From an uncultured Pseudomonadota bacterium (GTDB lineage Bacteria; Pseudomonadota; Gammaproteobacteria; Steroidobacterales; Steroidobacteraceae), in contig CADEFQ010000012.1 in NCBI GenBank assembly GCA_902826635.1, forward strand, positions 7,019-71,018: a DNA stretch of 64,000 nt. Reading direction: 5' to 3'. Under the pieces are notes generated by a model. It was not told the DNA's origin. It made no database searches and saw only the letters and a program-made list of their open reading frames with translations. The stretch's first letter is position 1, and every line of letters begins with the position of its first letter. This document shows, one piece after another, positions 19,864 through 27,392 of the stretch. A program made the position numbers and the translations under genes.

Positions 19864-20886
19864 ATGAGTCACACACAGTACGAGACGGTGCCGCTCACGC
19901 GCGACGAGATCTCGCTTTGCGTGGTCCAGTCGCGCGTGCGCGCGGTCGACGTCAAGAACCGGGATGCGGGCGTCGCCGAGAACCTGGCGCACATGCTGGG
20001 CCTGATCGACGCCGCCAACGGCTGGCTCGGGCCGAAGGACCTCGTGATGTTCCACGAGTTCCCGCTCACGGGTTTCGACGCGCGCTGGCGGCGCGAGGAC
20101 CTGCTCAAGGTCGCAATCGAAATCCCGGGCCCCGAGACCGAAGCGATCGCGGCGCGCGCCAAGCGCTACGGCTGCTACGTGGTGTTCGGCTCGTACGCGC
20201 GCGATCCGGCCTGGCCGAACCACATCCTCTCGATCACGACGATCATCGATCGCGAGGGCAAGATCGTCGGCCGGCACTGGAAGGCCCGCAACATCAAGGG
20301 CCTCTTCGGCGGCGCGTTCGAGATCTTCACGACGACGATCTACGATGCGCTCGACCAGTACGTCGAGATGTACGGCGCCGAGGAAGCGGTACCGGTCACC
20401 CGCACGCCGATCGGCAACCTCTGCACGACCTCGACACAGCTCGAGCCCGAGATCATCCGGGCGTTCGCGCTGCGGGGCGGCGAGATCATGCTGCGCACCG
20501 CGACCGGCGGCTTCGACGAGTACGACATTCGCGCGAACGCGCGCTACAACCAGATGTATACGGCGATCGCGAACAATGCGATCTCCCCCGGCAACCCGGG
20601 CTCGTTCGACGACATCAGCTCGGGCGGCAGCGCGATCTACGGTCCCGACGGCGCGCAGCTCGCAAAGGCAAACTCGGCCAACGAGGGCCCGGTGGTTGCG
20701 CGCATCCCGATCAAGGCGTTTCGCGAGAAGCGGCGCCTGCCGAACATCCATCCGTCGCTCTACAAGGATCTCTACGCGAACTACGTCGAGACCTTCCCGC
20801 CGAACCTCTACACGCATTACCAGCCAACCGACGGGCGTGATGCCGCGCGGTATCTCGCCGACCGGAGCCTCTGGAAGAAGGGATGA
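19864..20886 (+). CDS. Nitrilase-superfamily carbon-nitrogen hydrolase (amidase-like)
   Basis: Cytosolic C-N hydrolase of the nitrilase fold, 340 aa, close in size and layout to aliphatic amidases and formamidases. The Glu-Lys-Cys triad is visible: Glu65 in MFHEFPLTG, Lys140 in GRHWKARN and Cys187 in IGNLCTTST. EIPGPETEAIAARAKRYGCY matches the helix between them. No signal peptide is present. It follows the membrane protein by 19 nt and precedes the HutX-like gene by 4 nt. A Tat-exported paralogue at 58478-59677 has Ala at the Cys position. The substrate is unknown; a small amide or nitrile is likely. Confidence 0.85.
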   Translation: MSHTQYETVPLTRDEISLCVVQSRVRAVDVKNRDAGVAENLAHMLGLIDAANGWLGPKDLVMFHEFPLTGFDARWRREDLLKVAIEIPGPETEAIAARAKRYGCYVVFGSYARDPAWPNHILSITTIIDREGKIVGRHWKARNIKGLFGGAFEIFTTTIYDALDQYVEMYGAEEAVPVTRTPIGNLCTTSTQLEPEIIRAFALRGGEIMLRTATGGFDEYDIRANARYNQMYTAIANNAISPGNPGSFDDISSGGSAIYGPDGAQLAKANSANEGPVVARIPIKAFREKRRLPNIHPSLYKDLYANYVETFPPNLYTHYQPTDGRDAARYLADRSLWKKG

Positions 20887-20890
20887 CACC

Positions 20891-21517
20891 GTGTTGAAAT
20901 TCGCACCGGCCGCGCTGACGCTCACCCTCTGCATGGGGCTTGCCACGCCCGTGCTTGCCGACAACTTCTGCGCCACACCCGAGCAGGTGAAACAGGTGCA
21001 GGCGTTCTACGCTGCGAACCCGGGCGCCATGCCGCCAGTCGCGGCGACCCGCCTGAAGTTGCCCGAAGCCACCGTGGCGAGTGCGCTCGGCGCCGACCGG
21101 GCAGCGTCCGCACCCGGTTCGGACTTCGCCGAAATCTGGGCCGCGATCGGCACCTGGAAAGAAGCGACCTTCCTGATCATGAAGGGCCCGAACGTCTTCG
21201 AGATCCGAAGCGCAGCCGGCAAGGGCACGCCGTCGAAGACCAGCAAGTATTTCAACATCGAATACACACACCCGCTGCGCGGCCATCTTCGCCCCGACCT
21301 CTTCGCTTCCATCTACGCCGTGTCACTCAAGGGCAAGGATGAGGGCAAGGACAAGGTCAGCCCGCGCGGAATCCTCTTCTACGACAACGAAGGCGCCTCC
21401 GTCTTCGGCGCGTTCATGGGCGGCGACGGCCCGACGCCCGATGCGGCCGATCTCGCGAAGTTCGACGAACTGATGAAGCTCGTGCGCGCGAAGTCCGCGG
21501 TCTGCCCGCGGGAGTAG
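20891..21517 (+). CDS. Exported HutX/ChuX-like protein
   Basis: The 208-aa protein starts at a GTG (20891) eight bases after an AAGAAGGG site and has a signal peptide (LKFAPAALTLTLCMGLATPVLADN). The mature part resembles the haem-utilisation HutX/ChuX fold: LKLPEATVASALG, then EATFLIMKGPNVFEIR, YFNIEYTHPLRGHLRPDLFASIYAVSL and GRIL-type FYDNEGASVFGAFMG. Known HutX proteins are cytosolic haem carriers, so a secreted form is unusual. It is last in the fdxA operon. The 3' 139 bases overlap the convergent arginase gene. Haem binding is not shown. Confidence 0.7.
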   Translation: MLKFAPAALTLTLCMGLATPVLADNFCATPEQVKQVQAFYAANPGAMPPVAATRLKLPEATVASALGADRAASAPGSDFAEIWAAIGTWKEATFLIMKGPNVFEIRSAAGKGTPSKTSKYFNIEYTHPLRGHLRPDLFASIYAVSLKGKDEGKDKVSPRGILFYDNEGASVFGAFMGGDGPTPDAADLAKFDELMKLVRAKSAVCPRE

Positions 21518-22461
21518 CCGTCCGCCGCGGGCGCGCGTCGCATCAGCGTCGTCTTGCCGAACAGCGATTCGATCAACTCCACGGCCAGCGCCGCGGTCTG
21601 GTTGCGCACATCGAGCGCCGGGTTCAGCTCCACGACATCGAGTGAGCCGAGCCGCGCGGTGTCGGCAATCATCTCCATGCAGAGCTGCGCTTCACGGTAC
21701 GAAGGACCGCCCTGCACGGTCGTGCCGACGCCGGGGGCATTCTGCGGGTCGAGGAAATCGACGTCGAAGCTCACGTGCAAGTGAGTCTCCGCATCCATGC
21801 CGGACAGCGCGAGCTCCATGGCCCGCCGCACCCCGATCTCGTCGATGCAGCGCATGTCGAAGACTTCGAGCGCCTGCTCGTGCACGAAGCGGGACTCCCC
21901 GGCATCGACGCTGCGAATGCCGATGAGGCGCAGCCACTCCGGGCGGATCGCAGGTGCGACGCCGCCGATTGACACCAGTTCCTGCGGGCCGAAACCGCAC
22001 AGGCACGCGAGCGGCATTCCGTGCAGGTTGCCGCTCGGTGACAGTTCGGGCGTATTGAAATCGGCATGCGCGTCGAGCCACAGCACCCGCAGTTTGCGGT
22101 TCGCTTCACGGCAGTGCCGGGCGACGGCGCTGATCGAGCCGATGCCGAGGCAGTGATCGCCGCCGAGCACGATCGGCATACGATGCGCGGCGAGCTCCGC
22201 GTACACGGCCGCATGCACACGGCGATTCCACTCCACGACCTCGGGCAAGTGCCGATAGCCGTCGTGCGGCGGCTGGCAGGGATTGGCCGGTCCGCTCAGG
22301 TTGCCACGATCGACGACATTCACCCCGCGACGGGCCAGCGCCTCGCGAATGCCGGCGACGCGCAGCGCCTCGGGGCCCATCGACGCGCCGCGCGCACTCG
22401 CGCCGACGTCGGTTGGCACACCAATCAGACTCGCCGCGACCGGCGGCGCCTGCACGATCAT
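21379..22461 (-). CDS. Arginase with C-terminal extension
   Basis: Manganese ureohydrolase that splits arginine to ornithine and urea. The 360-aa protein has all metal motifs: GGDHCLGIGS, DAHADFNTPELSPSGNLHGMPL and SFDVDFLDPQNAPGVGT. Family members end near residue 307 (LIESLFGKTTL here). A further 50 or so residues rich in Ser, Pro and Ala follow, and most of them are antisense to the end of the HutX-like gene, so they probably arose by loss of the original stop. The ATG overlaps the ornithine cyclodeaminase stop (ATGA). Together the pair would convert arginine to ornithine and then to proline. Confidence 0.9.
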   Translation of the reverse strand: MIVQAPPVAASLIGVPTDVGASARGASMGPEALRVAGIREALARRGVNVVDRGNLSGPANPCQPPHDGYRHLPEVVEWNRRVHAAVYAELAAHRMPIVLGGDHCLGIGSISAVARHCREANRKLRVLWLDAHADFNTPELSPSGNLHGMPLACLCGFGPQELVSIGGVAPAIRPEWLRLIGIRSVDAGESRFVHEQALEVFDMRCIDEIGVRRAMELALSGMDAETHLHVSFDVDFLDPQNAPGVGTTVQGGPSYREAQLCMEMIADTARLGSLDVVELNPALDVRNQTAALAVELIESLFGKTTLMRRAPAADGYSRGQTADFARTSFISSSNFARSAASGVGPSPPMNAPKTEAPSLS

Positions 22462-23510
22462 GCCCGCGCGCGCTCTGCGCCCGCGCTCCGGCTCGAAAAG
22501 AGGTCCTTCGGATCAGCAAGATCCGGCACAAGATCGATCTCGCTGCGTGCGCCGCCCTGCTCGCGGTTCAGCCGATGCAGCCAGCGCAGCGTCGAAAAGT
22601 CCTCGAGCGCGAAACCGACCGAATCGAAGACCGTCACGTCCTCGCGCGAGACCCGCCCGCGCACCCGCCCGGCCAGCACTTCGCTCAACTCGGTGACCGT
22701 GAACGCCGACCCGAGCTGCTGGATCTCGCCTTCGATGCGGGCCTGCGGCTCGAACTCGACGAACACGCGCGCATCGGGGCGTCGCAGGATGTCGGCGTGC
22801 AGCTCGGTCTTGCCCGGGCAATCGCCGCCGAGTGCATTGAGGTGCATGCCCGGCTCGATCGAATCCGGAGCAAGGATGACGGCGTTGCGCTTGTCGGCCG
22901 TCACCGTGGTCACGATGTCGGCTCCGCGGGCCGCTTCGGCCGCCGAAGCACAGCGCACCAGCCGCAGCCCCGGGAGTCGTTGCGTAGCGAGGTTGCGCAC
23001 GAGCTTGTCCGTCGCGCGCGGATCGGTGTCGAAGAGCCGCAGCTCACGGATGCCAAGCATCGCGTGAAAGGCGATCGCCTGGAATTCGCTCTGTGCGCCG
23101 TTGCCGATCAACGCCATCCTGGTGCACGCCGGGCGCGCGAGCGCACGCGCCGCCAGCGCCGACGTGGCGGCCGTGCGCAGCGCGGTCGCGTACGTCATCT
23201 CGGAGAGCAGCAGCGGATAGCCGGTGTTCACGTCCGCCAGCACGCCGAAGGCGGTGACCGTCAGCAGGCCCTCGGCCGTGTTCTTCGGGTGGCCGTTGAC
23301 GTATTTGAACGAGTACAGCTTGCCGTCGGCGGTCGGCATCAGTTCGATGACCCCGACCGCGGAATGAATCGCGTGCCGCGCTGATTTCTCGAACTCGCCC
23401 CAGCGCAGGAAATCGGCTTCGATCTCTTTCGCGAGGCCGGTGATCAGGCCGGCCACGCCCACCCGGTCCATGAGCGCCTGAATGCGCGCGACACCGATGT
23501 AATCGACCAT
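22458..23510 (-). CDS. Ornithine cyclodeaminase family protein
   Basis: NAD-dependent enzyme of the ornithine cyclodeaminase/mu-crystallin family that turns ornithine into proline and ammonia. 350 aa from the ATG at 23510 (MVDYIGVARIQALM), which has GAGAGG just upstream; the frame is open further to 23576 without a good site. Visible are KYVNGHPKNTAEGLLTV (substrate loop), LLSEMTYATALRTAATSALAAR and the Rossmann motif ALIGNGAQSEFQA with FDTDP. The next gene, arginase, starts inside its stop codon, which makes ornithine a likely true substrate. Confidence 0.92.
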   Translation of the reverse strand: MVDYIGVARIQALMDRVGVAGLITGLAKEIEADFLRWGEFEKSARHAIHSAVGVIELMPTADGKLYSFKYVNGHPKNTAEGLLTVTAFGVLADVNTGYPLLLSEMTYATALRTAATSALAARALARPACTRMALIGNGAQSEFQAIAFHAMLGIRELRLFDTDPRATDKLVRNLATQRLPGLRLVRCASAAEAARGADIVTTVTADKRNAVILAPDSIEPGMHLNALGGDCPGKTELHADILRRPDARVFVEFEPQARIEGEIQQLGSAFTVTELSEVLAGRVRGRVSREDVTVFDSVGFALEDFSTLRWLHRLNREQGGARSEIDLVPDLADPKDLFSSRSAGAERARA

Positions 23511-23664
23511 GGCACCTCTCCCACCGTTGCGTCCGCCCATGGTGTTCGCGCGGCAAGGCATTGAATAGACAGACAACCGCTCGATTTGGCGTGATGATTG
23601 AGCATTTCGTCATGCATCGCTGACGTTTTGGCTAAAATGGCCGGCGAGCCGCACCGGAGCCACC
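23511..23664 (-). promoter_or_regulatory. Divergent control region between ornithine cyclodeaminase and lrp-type regulator
   Basis: This 154-base gap separates divergent genes. It has an AT-richer core (about 23580-23640) in an otherwise GC-rich setting, with a candidate -10 TAAAAT at 23633-23638 facing the regulator. It is the natural site for Lrp-type control of both sides. I cannot define an operator precisely. Confidence 0.45.
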
Positions 23665-24087
23665 ATGGACGACATCGACCGCAAGCTCATCGCGCTGCTG
23701 CGAGACAACGCCCGCGCCTCGATCGCCACCCTCGCGCAGCAGTTGCGCGTGGCGCGCGGCACCGTGCGCAACCGCCTGACACGGCTCGAGAACGCGGGGG
23801 TGATCGTCGGCTATTCGGTGCGCCTGAAGCCCCAGGTCGAAGAACAGCGCATCCGTGCGCTGATGACGGTCCTCGTCGAGGGCAACCGGACCGAGGCGGT
23901 GATCAGGGCGCTGCGCGGCGACCCCGCGGTCAGCGCCCTGCATTCGACCAACGGCCGGTGGGACATCGTGGCCGAACTGCGCGCCGAGAGCCTCGAGGCA
24001 TTCGACCGGGTGCTCGCCCGGATCCGGCTCGTGGAGGGCATCTCGAGCACCGAGACGAGCCTGCTCCTTTCGACGCACAAGCTCTGA
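23665..24087 (+). CDS. Lrp/AsnC family transcriptional regulator
   Basis: The 140-aa protein has an N-terminal helix-turn-helix (MDDIDRKLIALLRDNARASIATLAQQLRVARGTVRNRLTRLENAGVI) and a C-terminal RAM/AsnC effector domain (VEEQRIRALMTVLVEG ... LHSTNGRWDIVAELRAES ... ISSTETSLLLS). Such proteins sense amino acids and control their catabolism. It is divergent from the ornithine cyclodeaminase-arginase pair, so arginine or ornithine is the likely signal (inference). The regulator's stop abuts a decayed nspC fragment on the other strand. Confidence 0.92.
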   Translation: MDDIDRKLIALLRDNARASIATLAQQLRVARGTVRNRLTRLENAGVIVGYSVRLKPQVEEQRIRALMTVLVEGNRTEAVIRALRGDPAVSALHSTNGRWDIVAELRAESLEAFDRVLARIRLVEGISSTETSLLLSTHKL

Positions 24088-24367
24088 ACGCGCAGGTTGC
24101 ACGGCCGGCCGGCGGAGCGTTGCGCGTAGCGCTCGAGCTGCCCGATGGAATTGAAGATGATCTTGTCGGCGTGCGCCACGCCCGCGTCGATCTCGCCATC
24201 CGCGTAGGTCACGCTGTAAGCGTGCGTTTCGCCGCCGAACTTCTCACGCCTGAGCCGCACTTCGTAGGCAGCACGCGCACGCCGGCACGTTCGCGCACGA
24301 CCTCGATCAGTAGCAGGTTGCGCAGGAGTCCCGTCTCGTCGACGAGGTAGTAAGAGATTCCAATCAT
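24088..24367 (-). pseudogene. nspC: Decayed carboxynorspermidine decarboxylase (nspC) fragment
   Basis: Two stretches in different frames match the N-terminal part of carboxynorspermidine decarboxylase, a PLP enzyme of the alternative spermidine route. From 24367 down, one frame reads ISYYLVDETGLLRNLL and then EVVRERAGVRVL. From about 24275 another frame continues AAYEVRLRREKFGGETHAYS, then IDAGVAHADKIIFNS and IGQLERY. The segment between them in intact enzymes, which carries the PLP lysine, is missing, and a frameshift joins the parts. Similarity ends at the lrp stop, so roughly the last two thirds of the gene are gone. Identification rests on remembered family motifs. Confidence 0.75.
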
Positions 24368-24647
24368 CGCAACGCAGGCGTGTGGGTGTTGCGGGAGCGT
24401 GGGATACGACCACGCTGGGCCGCGGGTCCGAGTGGGAAGTACCGCGGGCATTTTGCCGCTTTGGTTCAGCGCGGGCCGGCCGGCACTTTCACGCCGATCG
24501 AGCCTGCTGCGCACGGTGCGGTCACTCGCCGCGGGAGCCACAACGCCCCGGTTTGCCGTGGCATGATCGGACGCGAGTATGTTTGCAACCACCGTCGTCG
24601 GCATCTTCGTGATGCCGGACCATCTACGTAAACGGAGCAGAGTCCCC

Positions 24648-25706
24648 ATGTCCACGAGAACCAGCGTCACCCTGCTTGCCGCGGCCTTTGCGCTCGGCAC
24701 TGTGACCGCGACCGCGATCGCAGACGAAGCGAAGAGCCCCGAGCTGCCGGTGCGCCTCATTCCGAATGTGCCGAAGAATGCCGAGGCTTACTACGCGACC
24801 GACAACCTGCACATCATCTCCCAGACGCAGGACCCGGCCGCCAACCACGCGCCCGGCCGCGAAACGGGCGCGCTCACCTACACGTTCAAGGACGACGGCA
24901 CCGACGTTCGCCGCATCAACGACAAGGGCCAGGACGCCTGCTCGTACTTCTTCCCCGACATGAAGCGCATCGTCTGGACGTCCACGCGGGACAACCTCGA
25001 CATGCCGGTCGGCAACTGGTCGGACTCGAACGACTACCCGCAGGGCGCCGAGATCTACACCTCGGATCTCGACGGCAAGAACATCAAGCGCCTCACGAAC
25101 AACAAGTGGTACGAAGCCGAGGTTTCCGTCTCGCACGACGGCAAATGGCTCGTCTTCGGCCGCCAGATCGACGGCAAGATGGACCTGTGGCGCATGCGCC
25201 CCGACGGCACCGGCGAGCAGCAGATCACCTTCACGGATGACTGGCAGGAAGGCGCACCCTTCTTCCTGCCCGACAACAAGACGATCCTCTACCGCGCCTG
25301 GAAGCGCAGCGAGTACGGCAAGATCAAGCCGACGCCGATGACCGTCTTTACCATCAAGGCCGACGGCACCGACCACACCGTGCGCACCTTCGACCATGAC
25401 ATGAACTGGGCGCCCTACCCGGCACCGGATGGCCGCCACTATGTCTTCGTGCGCGTGGTCGATGGCAACAACTGGGAGATCTTCCTCGGTGACCTCGCGG
25501 GCGGTGCGCCGAAGCGCCTCACCTTCAACGCCGGCTTCGACGGCTTCCCGTCGCTCTCGCCGGACGGCACGAAGATGCTGTTCGCCCGCAGCACCGGCGG
25601 CGGTTTCATGTCGAACCTCTACACGCACGTGATGGATGTTTCTTCGCTGAACCTCGGACCGAAGAACTACAAGGGCGTGCCCGGCATCAAAGCGCCGAAG
25701 CAGTAA
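24648..25706 (+). CDS. Exported TolB-like beta-propeller protein (PD40 repeats)
   Basis: A 352-aa protein with a signal peptide (MSTRTSVTLLAAAFALGTVTATAIADE) and repeated propeller blades of the PD40/WD40-like type: YFFPDMKRIVWTS, VSVSHDGKWLVFGRQ, PFFLPDNKTILYRAW, PYPAPDGRHYVFVR and PSLSPDGTKMLFAR. Each has the SPDG turn followed by a beta strand, about 45 residues apart. It ends three bases before an exported amidohydrolase, and a second amidohydrolase overlaps that one. In some bacteria such propellers are fused to amidohydrolases, so it may form a complex with one of them. Start by signal peptide at 24648. Confidence 0.85.
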   Translation: MSTRTSVTLLAAAFALGTVTATAIADEAKSPELPVRLIPNVPKNAEAYYATDNLHIISQTQDPAANHAPGRETGALTYTFKDDGTDVRRINDKGQDACSYFFPDMKRIVWTSTRDNLDMPVGNWSDSNDYPQGAEIYTSDLDGKNIKRLTNNKWYEAEVSVSHDGKWLVFGRQIDGKMDLWRMRPDGTGEQQITFTDDWQEGAPFFLPDNKTILYRAWKRSEYGKIKPTPMTVFTIKADGTDHTVRTFDHDMNWAPYPAPDGRHYVFVRVVDGNNWEIFLGDLAGGAPKRLTFNAGFDGFPSLSPDGTKMLFARSTGGGFMSNLYTHVMDVSSLNLGPKNYKGVPGIKAPKQ

Positions 25707-25709
25707 CTG

Positions 25710-27392
25710 ATGATCGGCCGGCGGCTCGCCGAGTCGTCGGCGCCCAGGTTCCTCGCGCTGGCAGCGTTGATCGCGCTGCCAGCGCAGGACGCGCGCGCGG
25801 ATGCTCCACGCATTCACGCGATCACCGGGGTACGCATCGTCACGGCGCCCGGTCACGTGATCGAGAACGGCACGATCGTGCTGCGTGACGGGCTGATCGA
25901 GGCGGTGGGGCCGAAGGTGCCCGCACCCGCAGACGCCGAAGTGATCAAGGGCGAAGCGGGCTGGACCGTCTACCCCGCATTCATCGACGCCGCCTCCTCC
26001 GTGGGCCTCGACACGGAAGCGACGGCCGGCGCACCGCGCGGTGGGCCGGCGCCGAAGCGCCTCGGCGCACGGCACGAACTAAAATCCGTACACCCCGAGG
26101 ACGGCATCGTCGATCGCGTCGACGTGAGCCATGCAAGCGTTGCCCGCCATCGGGAGATGGGTTTTGCGCTCGCACAGGTGCTGCCGGACAAGGGCGTGTT
26201 CCGCGGCGAATCCGCGCTGCTCGCACTGCGAAAGGCGCCCGCCCCGGAAATCGTGGCCAGCGCCCGCCTCGCCCAGGTGATCGCGCTCGAAGCCTCGAGC
26301 TTCATGGCGGGCGAGTATCCGTCCTCGAAATTCGGCGCCATGGCGACCGTGCGCCAGGTGTTCCTCGATGCGCAGCGCCAGGGCGAGTGGAGCGCGCGCT
26401 ACGCTGCCAATCCCGCGGGCATGGCGCCGCCGGAGTTCCGCACTTCCGACGCGCCGCTGCTCGCGCTGCTGCGCGGCGAGCGCCTGCCGATTTTTGTCAC
26501 GATCAACGGACTCGATCCGGGGCGCTTCGGCAACCTCACGCGCGAGTTCGCGCTCGGTGGCGCGATGACCGTCGCGCGCGGACTCGGCGATCGTGCCGAA
26601 GATCTCGTGGCCGCCGGCATGCCGGTGCTGCTACCGCTCGAGCTGCCGGCGAAACCGAATCTCACGACGGACGACGACCTGGTCGAGACCGGGCTGCGCC
26701 AACTGCAGGAGTCGCTGCTCGCCCCCAAGCTGCCGGCGGCGCTCGAGGCGGCAGGCGTGAAAGTCGCGTTCGTGACGCTCGGCATGAAAAATCCGCGCGC
26801 CTTCACCGAGAATCTCGCGGCGATCGTGAAAGCGGGCCTGCCCGCCGACGAAGCGCTCGCCGCCGTCACGACGACGCCCGCCGCGCTGCTCGGACTCTCG
26901 CGCAGCACCGGCACGCTCGAGCCCGGCAAGCAGGCGAATCTCATGGTGGTGGACGGCGAGCTGTTCACCGCGAAACCGAAGCTGCGCCACCTCTTCGTCA
27001 CGGGCTACCACGAAGAGATCGAGCCCGAGAAGGCCGTGGGTGATCCGAACGCGGTGATGGACCCGCGCGGCACGTGGACGATCACCTCCGAGGTGATGGG
27101 TCGCGCGTCCGAATCCACCTGGATCATCACGGGGACCACGGATGCCGACGGCCGCAAGCGCTACGCCGGATCGAGCGACGGCGCGCGCGGCAAGCGCGAC
27201 TTCGCGAGCGTCGAGGTCACCGGCAACGCCCTGACGGTGGTGAGTGCCGGCCAGGGCGGCGAATTGAAGACGACGGTGATCGTGAGCGGCGAAGCGCTCT
27301 CCGGCGGGGCGACGATGCAGTCCGAGCGCGGCGCCATGGAAATGAAGGTGACCGGGCGACGCGTAGCGCCGCCCGAAGGGGGCGCGCCGTGA
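25710..27392 (+). CDS. Exported amidohydrolase-like protein lacking the HxH metal motif
   Basis: 560 aa with an N-terminal signal sequence (SAPRFLALAALIALPAQDARA). It has the amidohydrolase frame: an entry strand region (ITGVRIVTAPGHVIENGTIVLRDGLIEAVG) and the C-terminal LAAVTTTPAALLGLSRSTGTLEPGKQANLMVVDGELF. The usual PGFIDxHxH is replaced by VYPAFIDAASSVGLDTEA, so the first two metal ligands are missing. After about residue 450 comes an extra beta-rich domain (TWTITSEVMGRASESTWIITG ... MEMKVTGRR). It is probably catalytically altered or a structural partner of the next protein. Second gene of the propeller operon. Confidence 0.82.
   Translation: MIGRRLAESSAPRFLALAALIALPAQDARADAPRIHAITGVRIVTAPGHVIENGTIVLRDGLIEAVGPKVPAPADAEVIKGEAGWTVYPAFIDAASSVGLDTEATAGAPRGGPAPKRLGARHELKSVHPEDGIVDRVDVSHASVARHREMGFALAQVLPDKGVFRGESALLALRKAPAPEIVASARLAQVIALEASSFMAGEYPSSKFGAMATVRQVFLDAQRQGEWSARYAANPAGMAPPEFRTSDAPLLALLRGERLPIFVTINGLDPGRFGNLTREFALGGAMTVARGLGDRAEDLVAAGMPVLLPLELPAKPNLTTDDDLVETGLRQLQESLLAPKLPAALEAAGVKVAFVTLGMKNPRAFTENLAAIVKAGLPADEALAAVTTTPAALLGLSRSTGTLEPGKQANLMVVDGELFTAKPKLRHLFVTGYHEEIEPEKAVGDPNAVMDPRGTWTITSEVMGRASESTWIITGTTDADGRKRYAGSSDGARGKRDFASVEVTGNALTVVSAGQGGELKTTVIVSGEALSGGATMQSERGAMEMKVTGRRVAPPEGGAP

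Noticed and set aside
24209-24760. A 183-codon minus-strand frame spanning the nspC relic
   Set aside because: Only its middle matches NspC; the start is antisense to the propeller gene's signal peptide, so it is not an intact gene.
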